From an uncultured Collinsella sp. (lineage in GTDB: Bacteria > Actinomycetota > Coriobacteriia > Coriobacteriales > Coriobacteriaceae), in assembly GCA_934650095.1 (NCBI GenBank), contig CAKUFT010000031.1, forward strand, positions 1 through 18,279: 18,279 bases of DNA. The letters run 5' to 3'. The notes beneath the pieces were generated by a model. It was not told where the DNA came from. It did no database searches and worked only from the letters and a program-made list of their open reading frames with translations. Both the position numbers and the translations under genes were made by a program. Shown here piece by piece: positions 6,451 through 15,608 of the stretch (positions within the stretch are counted from its first letter, which is position 1; each line of letters begins with the position of its first letter).

Positions 6451-8048
6451 TGTCCGAAACCCTCAATGCCCAGGATATCGCCAAGAAACTGCAGGAGCAG
6501 CTCACGAGCCTCTCCGCGACGGTCGATACGCATGAGGTTTCAACGGTCGACGAGGTAGGCGACGGCATCGCGCGCGTCTCCGGCCTCAAGAGCGCCATGG
6601 CAGGCGAGCTTCTGGAGTTCAAGAGCTCCGATACCGGTGAGACCGTCTTCGGCCTTGCCCAGAACCTTGACCGTGACGAGGTCGGCGCCGTTCTGTTCGG
6701 TGCCGTCGACTCCATCAAGGAAGGCGACGAGTGCCGCACCACTGGCCGCATTATGGATATCCCCGTGAGCCGCGCCATGCTCGGCCGCGTCGTCAATCCG
6801 CTCGGCCAGCCCATCGACGGCCTGGGTGATATCGTCGCCACGCATCGTCGCCCCATCGAGTTCAAGGCCCCCGGCGTCATCGACCGTACCCCGGTGTGCG
6901 AGCCGGTTCAGACCGGCCTGTTGGCCATCGACTCCATGGTGCCCATCGGCCGCGGCCAGCGTGAGCTCATCATCGGCGACCGTAAGACCGGCAAGACCGC
7001 CATCGCCATCGACGCTATCCTCAATCAGCGTGGCAAGGGCATGGTCTGCATCTATGTCGCCATCGGCCAGAAGGCCTCCACGGTTGCCAACATCCGCGAG
7101 ACCCTCGCTCAGCACGGTGCGCTCGACTACACCATCATCGTTTCGGCCACCGCTGCCGATTCCGCCCCTATGCAGTACATCGCGCCTATGGCCGGTGCCG
7201 CTATCGGCGAGTTCTTTATGTACAACGGCGAGGACGGCAAGCCTGCCAGCGAGACCAACCCCGGCGGCCACGTGCTCGTCATCTACGACGACCTGTCCAA
7301 GCAGGCTGTGGCCTACCGTCAGATGTCGCTGACGCTGCATCGTCCGCCCGGACGCGAGGCCTATCCTGGCGACATCTTCTACCTGCACTCTCGCCTGCTC
7401 GAGCGTGCCGTCAAGATGTCCAAGAAGAACGGCTACGGCTCCATGACGGCTCTGCCGATCATCGAGACCCAGGACGGCGACGTCTCGGCCTACATTCCGA
7501 CCAACGTCATTTCCATTACCGACGGTCAGATCTACCTGCAGTCCGAGCTCTTCTTCCAGGGTCAGCGCCCGGCAGTCGACGTGGGCATTTCCGTGTCTCG
7601 CGTCGGTGGCGACGCTCAGACCAAGGCCATGAAGCAGGTCGCCGGCAATCTCCGTCTGGACCTCGCTTCGTACCAGGAGCTCGCTGGCTTTACGCAGTTC
7701 GGCTCCGACCTCGACGAGGCCACGCAAAAGCAGCTTACCCACGGCGCTCGCATGACCGAGCTCCTTAAGCAGCCGCGCTACAAGCCGTTCGAGGTTTCCG
7801 AGCAGATCGTTGCGCTGTTCGCTGGCAACGAGGGCTTCCTGGACGACCTGGAGATCGCCGACGTGCTGCCCTTCCGTGCCGAGCTCATCGAGTACATGGA
7901 CAATGGCTTTGGCTTGCTGCTCGACAAGGTTCGCGCCAAGAAGATCGATGACGACACCAAGGCTGAGCTCTTGCGCGTCATCGGCGACTTTAAGCAGCAG
8001 TTCATGGCCAAGCACCATTCGGATGTTTCTGGATCAGAGGAGAACTAA
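6450..8048 (+). CDS. atpA: F1Fo ATP synthase subunit alpha
   Basis: Non-catalytic nucleotide-binding subunit of F1. The 532-residue product has the N-terminal beta-barrel domain, Walker A GDRKTGKT at 176-183 (Lys in place of the more common Gln, as in Mycobacterium), [29 protein letters not shown], and the arginine finger R384 in VSRVGGDAQ. It is about 20 residues longer than the E. coli protein; some of this is an insertion of roughly 12 residues ([12 protein letters not shown]) just before the HVLVIYDD Walker B strand. The TAATG junction with atpH overlaps by one nt, and GGAGGTGA at 6436-6443 provides a strong ribosome site. Confidence 0.97.
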   Translation: MSETLNAQDIAKKLQEQLTSLSATVDTHEVSTVDEVGDGIARVSGLKSAMAGELLEFKSSDTGETVFGLAQNLDRDEVGAVLFGAVDSIKEGDECRTTGRIMDIPVSRAMLGRVVNPLGQPIDGLGDIVATHRRPIEFKAPGVIDRTPVCEPVQTGLLAIDSMVPIGRGQRELIIGDRKTGKTAIAIDAILNQRGKGMVCIYVAIGQKASTVANIRETLAQHGALDYTIIVSATAADSAPMQYIAPMAGAAIGEFFMYNGEDGKPASETNPGGHVLVIYDDLSKQAVAYRQMSLTLHRPPGREAYPGDIFYLHSRLLERAVKMSKKNGYGSMTALPIIETQDGDVSAYIPTNVISITDGQIYLQSELFFQGQRPAVDVGISVSRVGGDAQTKAMKQVAGNLRLDLASYQELAGFTQFGSDLDEATQKQLTHGARMTELLKQPRYKPFEVSEQIVALFAGNEGFLDDLEIADVLPFRAELIEYMDNGFGLLLDKVRAKKIDDDTKAELLRVIGDFKQQFMAKHHSDVSGSEEN

Positions 8049-8053
8049 GCCCT

Positions 8054-10416
<2,363 letters not shown>

Positions 10417-10419
10417 GTT

Positions 10420-10812
10420 ATGCGTATCCGCATCGTGTGCCCCGTGAGCTGCGCCTATGAGGGTGACGCTGCGTTTGTGTCGATTCCGTCCACGGATGGC
10501 GAGTTTGGCGTCCTGCCTGCTCACTCCAGCGAAATCTGCACGATCGACCACGGTTACGTTCGCGTTTCCGATAAGGCCATGGGCACTGTCGACCACACGT
10601 TTGCCGTGGCCGGCGGCTATGCCCAGGTTGCGGACGATGTCGTGACCGTCCTCGCCGAGCGCGCTTGCGATCTGGCGACCGTCGACGCCGACAAGGTTAA
10701 AGCTGATATTCAAGGTTTTGAAGAGAAGCTGGGTAATTTGTCGGAGGATGATGCACGCCGCGCCTACCTCTATAATGAAATCGCATGGTGTAAGCTCAAG
10801 CTTGCCCAATAG
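10420..10812 (+). CDS. atpC: F1Fo ATP synthase subunit epsilon
   Basis: Rotor subunit that also regulates hydrolysis. The 130-residue protein has the N-terminal beta-sandwich (IPSTDGEFGVLPAHSSEICT, then FAVAGGYAQVADDVVTVLAE) and a two-helix C-terminal domain. The C-terminal helices contain DDARRA, close to the (I/L)DxxRA ATP-sensing motif of Bacillus epsilon but with Asp in place of the leading Ile/Leu, so ATP binding is uncertain. ATG 10420 is 3 nt after atpD with a G-rich ribosome site (GGGGGAG, 10404-10410) within atpD. It is the last gene before the terminator. Confidence 0.94.
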   Translation: MRIRIVCPVSCAYEGDAAFVSIPSTDGEFGVLPAHSSEICTIDHGYVRVSDKAMGTVDHTFAVAGGYAQVADDVVTVLAERACDLATVDADKVKADIQGFEEKLGNLSEDDARRAYLYNEIAWCKLKLAQ

Positions 10813-10848
10813 TCAAACGTTTTAGCGTTCGACCATTTGCGAACACAT

Positions 10849-10887
10849 CATGCCCGGGATGGCCCAGCCACCCCGGGCATGCTTTTT
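10849..10887 (+). terminator. Intrinsic terminator/attenuator between atpC and murA
   Basis: A perfect 10-bp stem CATGCCCGGG (10849-10858) with CCCGGGCATG (10872-10881), extended inside by TGG/CCA across one mismatch around a 5-nt loop, is followed by CTTTTT (10882-10887). The form is textbook. It ends directly at the ribosome site of murA (GAAAGGG, 10888-10894), so it lies in the transcribed leader of murA as well as at the end of the atp operon. Confidence 0.88.
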
Positions 10888-10900
10888 GAAAGGGTAGACC

Positions 10901-12184
10901 TTGGATATTATCCGCGTTGAGGGTGGCCACGCCATCGGAGGTTCCGTGCCTGTCTCGGGCGCCAAGAACTCCGCGCTCAAACTTATGGCGGCAACGCTTC
11001 TGGCGCCGGGCAAGACGACGCTCCAGAACGTGCCCGATATTTCCGATGTCCACGTAATGGGCAAAGTGCTCAAAGGCATGGGTGCTACGATCGATGTTCT
11101 CGACGAGCATACGCTCGAGATCGATACCTCCCAGGTCGATTCCTGGGAGGCCCCCTACGAGCTCGTCGCCAAGATGCGTGCTTCCACGGCCGTGATGGGG
11201 CCCCTGCTGGGTCGTTTCCATCGCGCCAAGATCGCCATGCCGGGCGGCTGCAACCTGGGTGCCCGCAAGATCGATATGCACATTCTCGGTCTTGAGGCCC
11301 TGGGCGTTGAGTTCGATACCGCCCACGGCTACATCAACGCCAGTGCGCCCCAGGGTCTGCGCGGCACGACCGTCACGCTCGAGTTCGCCAGTGTCGGCGC
11401 CACCGAGAACCTCATCATGGCCTCCGTGCGCGCGCAGGGAACCACAGTTATCGACAACGCCGCCCGCGAGCCCGAGATCGTCGATCTCGCCAATATGCTC
11501 AACGAGATGGGCGCCAAGATTGTCGGTGCCGGCACGCCCGTCGTGACTATTGAAGGCGTGGAAGAGCTGCATCCCGTTACCCATCGCGTGGTGGGCGACC
11601 GCATCGAGGCCGGTACCTTTATCGTTGCCGGCGCGCTGATGGCCGACGATCGCGGTGTCGACGTCACGGGTTTTTGCCCCATCCATTTGGGCATGGTGCT
11701 CAAGAAGATGGAGCTCATGGGCATCGATTGTGAGCGTACCGATGATGGCGTCCACGTGAATCGCGCCGAGCGCATCAAGCCGGTCGATATCCAGACGCTT
11801 CCGTTCCCCGGTTTCCCGACCGACATGCAGGCGCAGATTATGGTGCTCTCCGCCCTCGCCGACGGCAGCTCCGTCATTACCGAGAACATCTTCGAGAATC
11901 GCTTTATGTTTGCCTCTGAGCTGGTGCGCATGGGTGCCGACATTCGTATCGAGAGCCATCATGCCATGATTCATGGTGTCAAGGGTTTCTCGGGTGCACA
12001 GGTTACCTCGCCCGACCTGCGTGGCGGTGCGGCCCTCGTCGTAGCCGGCCTGATCGCCGACGGTACGACCGAGGTCTCGGCCATCCATCACATCAAGCGT
12101 GGCTACGAGCAGTTTGTCGAGAAACTGCAGGCGCTCGGCGCGCATGTCGAGCATGCCACCGTCCCCGATCCCGTTATCTACTAA
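10901..12184 (+). CDS. murA: UDP-N-acetylglucosamine 1-carboxyvinyltransferase
   Basis: First committed step of peptidoglycan synthesis: transfers enolpyruvate from PEP to UDP-GlcNAc in the cytoplasm. The 427-residue protein has SGAKNSALK with K22-N23, the loop cysteine C117 in PGGCNLGARKIDMH (E. coli C115, the fosfomycin target), and the general base region PFPGFPTDMQAQ with D308. Fosfomycin sensitivity of this enzyme is therefore expected from sequence. The start is TTG at 10901; a TAG at 10895-10897 closes the frame upstream and no ATG/GTG lies between it and K22 except a GTG at codon 16, which would remove the first strand. GAAAGGG at 10888-10894 is the ribosome site. atp-murA linkage is usual in Actinobacteria. 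Confidence 0.96.
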   Translation: MDIIRVEGGHAIGGSVPVSGAKNSALKLMAATLLAPGKTTLQNVPDISDVHVMGKVLKGMGATIDVLDEHTLEIDTSQVDSWEAPYELVAKMRASTAVMGPLLGRFHRAKIAMPGGCNLGARKIDMHILGLEALGVEFDTAHGYINASAPQGLRGTTVTLEFASVGATENLIMASVRAQGTTVIDNAAREPEIVDLANMLNEMGAKIVGAGTPVVTIEGVEELHPVTHRVVGDRIEAGTFIVAGALMADDRGVDVTGFCPIHLGMVLKKMELMGIDCERTDDGVHVNRAERIKPVDIQTLPFPGFPTDMQAQIMVLSALADGSSVITENIFENRFMFASELVRMGADIRIESHHAMIHGVKGFSGAQVTSPDLRGGAALVVAGLIADGTTEVSAIHHIKRGYEQFVEKLQALGAHVEHATVPDPVIY

Positions 12185-12196
12185 TACAGGTTGCCT

Positions 12197-13432
12197 ATGT
12201 TTAACAAGAAGCCCCTCGCGGATACCACCACCCGAAGACCCTCAACTGGTGCGCAGGCCAAGATCTACAGTCGCGATAACGTGGCTCGCTATTCCGAGCG
12301 CGCTCGCCAGCGTCGTCGCAGCCACAACGTTCGTCGCGTGGCGCTTATCGCCGTGCTCGGTGTGCTGCTGAGCGCCACGACCGCTGCCGGCCTGTGGTTT
12401 GCCACCATTATGGGCAAGCTCGGCGATTCTAATGTCATTACCGACAACCTGCGCCAGATTCTGGTGGATACCGACGAGGCGAAGGATCCGTTCTACGTGC
12501 TGCTTCTTGGCACTGACGGTCGTCCGGGCGAGGATACGTACCGTGCCGACTCGATTATCCTGGCACGCATCGATCCCACGCAGAAGCAGGCGACGCTTAT
12601 TTCCGTTCCGCGCGACACCAAGGTCGTGTACAAGGGCGAGACCATGAAGATCAACGCCTGCCATACCGTTGGCGGCGCCGAGGCCATGGTCGAGGCGGTC
12701 AACGAACTGTGCGGCGTTCAGATTTCCCATTATGCCGAGGTCAGCTTCGACGGAATGCAGGCGCTGATTGATTCGGTTGGCGGTATCGACATTAACGCAA
12801 CCGACGATGTCGACGACCCTGAGCACCTTGATATTAAGATCACCGCTGGTCAGCAGCATATGGATGGCGCCACCGCCCTTACCTATGCCCGTTGCCGCTA
12901 CACCTATGCCGACGGCGATTACACGCGCATGCGCCACCAGCGTCAGGTGCTTGGCGCCCTTGCCAACCAGATCCTCAATAACTTCGATGCCACGAAGATC
13001 TTTGGCCTGGTCAATTCGCTGTCCGATATGCTCGTAACCGATATGAGCGTTCAGGATATCGTGTCTACGGTCAACGCCATGCGCGGCATGGATGTCGACG
13101 GCATCTACTCGGCCAACCTGCCCTCGTACGCCGGTGATGACACTATGATCGATGGCGTGAGCTATGTCTTTGTCTACGAGGACGAGCTCAAGGAAATGAT
13201 GGAGCGCGTTGACGCCGGCAAGGACCCCAAGGGCCCCAACACCATGGGCCTGTCCGACGGTTCCAGCTCCACGATCGGCGACCTGAACAACAACACCTCC
13301 GATGACTACGCCAACGGTACCGCAACCTCGTCGGGTAGCTCGGACGATTCGAGCGACTCAAGCGATTCGAGCGATTCGGACTACTACGAAGAGCCCACCG
13401 GCGACGGCAACGGCTACGAAGCCAACTACTAA
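12197..13432 (+). CDS. LytR-CpsA-Psr (LCP) family envelope glycopolymer ligase
   Basis: LCP enzymes move anionic wall polymers or capsule from lipid carriers to peptidoglycan outside the membrane. The 411-residue protein has a basic cytoplasmic tail (to about 47), one membrane helix (about 48-70) and an extracytoplasmic LCP domain: LLLGTDGRPGEDTYRADSII at 102-121, ATLISVPRDT at 132-141 (R139), SFDGMQALIDSVGGIDI at 183-199, and TALTYARCRYTYADGDYTRM at 226-245 with the conserved Arg residues and QR (248-250). The tail from about 330 is low-complexity, Ser/Asp/Asn-rich and ends in acidic/Tyr residues. I prefer ATG 12197 (AGG at 12188-12190) over TTG 12191, two codons earlier. It follows murA by 12 nt; both act on the wall. 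Confidence 0.9.
   Translation: MFNKKPLADTTTRRPSTGAQAKIYSRDNVARYSERARQRRRSHNVRRVALIAVLGVLLSATTAAGLWFATIMGKLGDSNVITDNLRQILVDTDEAKDPFYVLLLGTDGRPGEDTYRADSIILARIDPTQKQATLISVPRDTKVVYKGETMKINACHTVGGAEAMVEAVNELCGVQISHYAEVSFDGMQALIDSVGGIDINATDDVDDPEHLDIKITAGQQHMDGATALTYARCRYTYADGDYTRMRHQRQVLGALANQILNNFDATKIFGLVNSLSDMLVTDMSVQDIVSTVNAMRGMDVDGIYSANLPSYAGDDTMIDGVSYVFVYEDELKEMMERVDAGKDPKGPNTMGLSDGSSSTIGDLNNNTSDDYANGTATSSGSSDDSSDSSDSSDSDYYEEPTGDGNGYEANY
13346..13381 (+). repeat. Four 9-bp tandem units coding Ser-Asp in the LCP tail
   Basis: GATTCGAGC, GACTCAAGC, GATTCGAGC and GATTCGGAC follow one another in frame and code for D-S-S repeats (the last one D-S-D). As a multiple of three, unit gain or loss would keep the frame and change only the length of the linker. 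Confidence 0.7.
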
Positions 13433-13459
13433 GTTACGCGGTTTTCCAAACCGCGTAAC
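13433..13459 (+). terminator. Perfect hairpin directly after the LCP stop codon
   Basis: GTTACGCGGTTT (13433-13444) pairs completely with AAACCGCGTAAC (13448-13459) around a 3-nt loop TCC, beginning at the first base after the stop. No T-tract follows, so it may stabilise the mRNA 3' end or help a Rho-type stop rather than terminate alone. Confidence 0.5.
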
Positions 13460-13507
13460 CGCTTGACGCTGCGCGGGCCGCATTTGGACAATCTGACGTT
13501 CAACTTC

Positions 13508-13542
13508 AAGGGCGCGACCAGAAGGTCAGCGCCCTTTCGTTT
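13508..13542 (+). terminator. Intrinsic terminator of the murA-LCP transcript
   Basis: AAGGGCGC-GACC (13508-13519) pairs with GGTC-A-GCGCCCTT (13524-13536) around an AGAA loop with one bulged A, followed by TTTCGTTT. Twelve base pairs and a moderate U-tract make it the better terminator of the two hairpins after this gene. Confidence 0.75.
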
Positions 13543-13606
13543 CACGTCACCTTGTCTCAAATGCGACCCGCTCGCTGCCCGTCCTCAACCTGCGACGTTA
13601 GTCATT

Positions 13607-13701
13607 GGGGGCGTTCTTAAACGACTGGTCAAAGGGGACACTCTTGATGCACTTGGCACTTGGGGGCGTTCCTTTTGTGCCGGCAGTTTGGGACACTCCT
13701 T
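13607..13701. repeat. Four degenerate direct repeats with 27-28 bp period
   Basis: The cores are GGGGGCGTTCTT (13607-13618), GGGGACACTCTT (13634-13645), GGGGGCGTTCCTT (13662-13674) and GGGACACTCCTT (13690-13701). Their starts are 27, 28 and 28 bp apart and the two core types alternate (GCGTTC, ACACTC, GCGTTC, ACACTC). The intervening 15-16 bp differ. The pattern resembles dispersed intergenic repeat elements of the REP type; identity is not established from one copy. Confidence 0.6.
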
Positions 13702-13743
13702 GCGTTAAGAGGCTGGCGTGCGTCAACCTGTTCTCATTGCAGC

Positions 13744-13789
13744 AAAAAATCGCCCCGTTCTCGGTTGAGGACGGGGCGATTCGTCTTTT
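13744..13789. terminator. Bidirectional terminator between the LCP gene and pepT
   Basis: AATCGCCCCGT (13748-13758) pairs with ACGGGGCGATT (13771-13781); a T-G wobble and CTC/GAG extend the stem to 15 bp around a GGTT loop. On the minus strand it is followed by six T (complement of 13744-13749), making a strong terminator for pepT 27 nt after its stop. On the plus strand CGTCTTTT gives a weaker tail, a back-up for plus-strand transcription. Confidence 0.85.
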
Positions 13790-13807
13790 GGACTTGTGCA
13801 GCCAGGC

Positions 13808-15055
13808 TTATGCAAAGCGGGCGACGAGCTCCTGGAGCACGTCGGTCATCTTGACGAGCGAACTGACCGGGACGAACTCGTTGACGCCGTGGTAGCAATA
13901 GCCGCCGGTGGAAAGGTTGGGGCAGGGCAGACCGCGGAACGACAGCTGCGCGCCGTCGGTGCCGCCGCGAATCGGCAGCACTTGGGGCTCAACGCCGCAG
14001 GCAAGGTAGGCTTCCTTGGCAACATCAATAAGCTCGGGATAGTCACGAACGATCTCGGCCATATTTCGATACTGCTGCTTAATCTCGACCGTCACGCGCT
14101 CCTCACCCAGACGCTGGTTGAGCATCGAGGCGGCGGCATCAATAAGGTCGAGTTTCTGCTGGAACTTGGCGGCGTCATGGTCGCGGACGATATAGCGCGC
14201 CGTGGCGTGATCGACGGTCGCAGATACACCCTCAAGGTGATAAAAGCCCTCGTAGCCTTCCGTATACTCCGGGCGCTGCACGTAGGGGAGCAACGCGTTG
14301 AAGTCGCAGAACAGATTGCCTGCGTTGACCATACGGCCCTTGGCGTCGCCCGGGTGGATGGACTGGCCCTCAAAGCGGATGGTCGCCTCGGCGGCGTTAA
14401 AGCACTCCCACTCCAGCTCGCCGATGGGGCCGCCGTCGACCGTGTAGGCGTACTTGCAGCCAAAGGTATCGATATCCAACAGCTCGGCTCCGTGACCGAT
14501 CTCCTCGTCAGGGCAGAAGCAAATGCCGAGTGCGGGATGGGGCAGAGAAGGGTCCTGAGCGATACGCGCGACAAGCGACATGATCTCGGCGACGCCTGCC
14601 TTGTCGTCCGCGCCCAGCAGCGTGGTGCCATCGCTGCAGACCAAGTCCTCACCCGCGAGGTCGTTCAGGGCGGGAAGCTTGGCGGTACTCATGGCAACGG
14701 GCTTACCGTCAACCGTGCCGCAGACCAGGTCGCCGCCTTCGTAGTGTACGATGTGCGGCTTCACGCCGGCGCCCGGTGCAACTTCGGTGGTGTCGAGATG
14801 GGCGATCAGGCCCAGGGCGGGCTTGTCCTCAGCGCCCGCACTTGCGGGGATATGCGCGCAGACATAGGCGTGCTCGGTCACGTGGGCATCTTCCGCACCA
14901 AGCTCGCGCAGCTCTTCAGCCAGCACGTTGGCAAGGTCAAACTGAACGGCGCTCGAGGGTACCTGGTCGCAGTTTGCATCCTCGGACTGCGTGTTGATCT
15001 GGACGTAGCGCAAAAAGCGCTCGAGGACATCGGGGTTCGTGGTGGTGTTTTCCAT
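13808..15055 (-). CDS. pepT: Peptidase T (tripeptide aminopeptidase), M20 family
   Basis: Releases N-terminal residues from tripeptides using a di-zinc centre in the cytoplasm. The 415-residue protein has metal ligands and catalytic residues in the expected order: H86 and D88 in IAHLDTTEVAPG, D150 in LLGADDKAGVAEIM, the E184-E185 pair in CPDEEIGHG, D207 in TVDGGPIGE and H389 in YCYHGVNEF. RGGTDGAQLSFRGLPCPNLS lies just before the last. I chose the ATG at 15055 (MENTTTNPDVLERFLRYV matches the family N-terminus; GGAG lies about 9 nt upstream) rather than an in-frame ATG at 15151 that would add 32 residues translated through the promoter/operator interval. It is divergent from the DtxR-type gene. 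Confidence 0.94.
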   Translation of the reverse strand: MENTTTNPDVLERFLRYVQINTQSEDANCDQVPSSAVQFDLANVLAEELRELGAEDAHVTEHAYVCAHIPASAGAEDKPALGLIAHLDTTEVAPGAGVKPHIVHYEGGDLVCGTVDGKPVAMSTAKLPALNDLAGEDLVCSDGTTLLGADDKAGVAEIMSLVARIAQDPSLPHPALGICFCPDEEIGHGAELLDIDTFGCKYAYTVDGGPIGELEWECFNAAEATIRFEGQSIHPGDAKGRMVNAGNLFCDFNALLPYVQRPEYTEGYEGFYHLEGVSATVDHATARYIVRDHDAAKFQQKLDLIDAAASMLNQRLGEERVTVEIKQQYRNMAEIVRDYPELIDVAKEAYLACGVEPQVLPIRGGTDGAQLSFRGLPCPNLSTGGYCYHGVNEFVPVSSLVKMTDVLQELVARFA

Positions 15056-15093
15056 AAAGACCGCTCCAATCTTGGTCGTCGTGTGCAACAAGA

Positions 15094-15102
15094 ACTCTAG
15101 CA
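15094..15102 (-). promoter_or_regulatory. Candidate extended -10 of pepT (TGCTAGAGT on the minus strand)
   Basis: On the minus strand TGC-TAGAGT is an extended -10 with four of six consensus bases. It would start transcription near 15087, about 30 nt ahead of the ATG. The inverted repeat at 15103-15122 abuts it directly upstream, in the place of the -35 region. Confidence 0.35.
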
Positions 15103-15122
15103 CGGTATGCCACGGCATACCG
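15103..15122. promoter_or_regulatory. Perfect 9-2-9 inverted repeat, candidate operator
   Basis: CGGTATGCC (15103-15111), AC, GGCATACCG (15114-15122). It lies in the divergent interval, immediately upstream of the pepT -10 candidate and overlapping the -35 position of the candidate plus-strand promoter. A dimeric winged-helix regulator bound here could block both. The size fits DtxR-family boxes (about 19-20 bp), though the letters match neither the DtxR nor the MntR consensus that I know. Confidence 0.6.
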
Positions 15123-15138
15123 CGACGCTTGGATGGGG

Positions 15139-15144
15139 TAGAAT
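15139..15144 (+). promoter_or_regulatory. Candidate -10 of the DtxR-family regulator gene (TAGAAT)
   Basis: TAGAAT matches five of six bases of the consensus. The 17-nt-upstream position (15116-15121) is occupied by the right arm of the inverted repeat and is no good -35. Transcription would begin near 15151, about 25 nt before the ATG. Confidence 0.45.
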
Positions 15145-15175
15145 CAGCCATTGAATGCAGAAGGGACGGAAGATC

Positions 15176-15598
15176 ATGGATACGACAAATAGCTCGCGCG
15201 AACTACATCTGACGGTGGCGAACGAAGACTACTTGGAGTGCATGGTTCGCATTGAAAGCGAAGAGGGGGAAACCAACGGCGTGCGATCGGTCGACATCGC
15301 GCAGCGCCTTGGCGTCTCCAAGGCATCGGTCAATAAAGCGGTTTCGGCGCTCAAGGCATCTGAGCTTGTCGAGCAATCGCACTACGGCAAGGTAGTCCTG
15401 ACCGATCGCGGCCGCGAGGTTGGCACGGCTATCTGGTACCGTCATCGCCTCGTCCGCACGTTTTTGGTTCAGGAGCTCGGTGTCGAATTTGAGCGAGCCG
15501 ATTCCGAGGCCTGCATGATGGAGCATGCGCTATCCGAGGACACGATGAACCGCTGGCTCGCCTATCTCGAAAAGCAGGGAATCAGCGTCGAGGAATAG
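15176..15598 (+). CDS. DtxR/MntR-family metal-dependent transcriptional regulator
   Basis: A 140-residue winged-helix repressor of the DtxR family. The DNA-binding domain covers about 14-76, with recognition region SVDIAQRLGVSKASVNKAV at 38-56 and a wing HYGKVVLTDRG. The dimerisation/metal domain follows (WYRHRLVRTFLVQELG, EACMMEHALS). Candidate metal ligands are D18 and E21 (as MntR D8/E11), H90 (MntR H77), C113 (DtxR C102), E116 and H117 (MntR E102/H103). There is no SH3-like third domain, so it has MntR size. I start at ATG 15176 (AAGGGA at 15161-15166); an ATG at 15155 would add seven residues. It probably represses itself and perhaps pepT via the adjacent inverted repeat. The next gene begins 10 nt downstream. 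Confidence 0.88.
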   Translation: MDTTNSSRELHLTVANEDYLECMVRIESEEGETNGVRSVDIAQRLGVSKASVNKAVSALKASELVEQSHYGKVVLTDRGREVGTAIWYRHRLVRTFLVQELGVEFERADSEACMMEHALSEDTMNRWLAYLEKQGISVEE

Positions 15599-15608
15599 CG
15601 GGATATAT

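Larger units (their letters stand above)
13433..13807. other. Convergent intergenic region between the LCP gene and pepT
   Basis: This 375-nt stretch has no credible gene. From left to right it holds the hairpin at 13433-13459, the terminator at 13508-13542, an unstructured piece, the phased repeat at 13607-13701, and the bidirectional terminator at 13748-13781. Short reading frames that cross it lack ribosome sites and family resemblance. Confidence 0.75.

Noticed and set aside
6540..8018. Open frame of 492 codons on the minus strand, opposite atpA
   Set aside because: It is antisense to a fully conserved gene. High GC with strongly biased third codon positions removes stops from this frame; no ribosome site or family resemblance is seen.
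13607..13701. CRISPR array
   Set aside because: Cores are only about 12 bp, imperfect and alternating, with 15-16 bp spacers, and no cas genes are nearby.
13463..13895. Short plus-strand reading frames in the gap between the LCP gene and pepT
   Set aside because: They run through terminators and the repeat array, lack ribosome sites and show no protein-like composition.
13796..15100. Open frame of 434 codons on the plus strand, opposite pepT
   Set aside because: pepT on the minus strand has all catalytic motifs and its own terminator; the plus-strand frame starts within that terminator region and has no support.
15056..15151. Longer pepT start at 15151
   Set aside because: The 32 added residues would be coded by the promoter/operator interval and do not match the peptidase T N-terminus.
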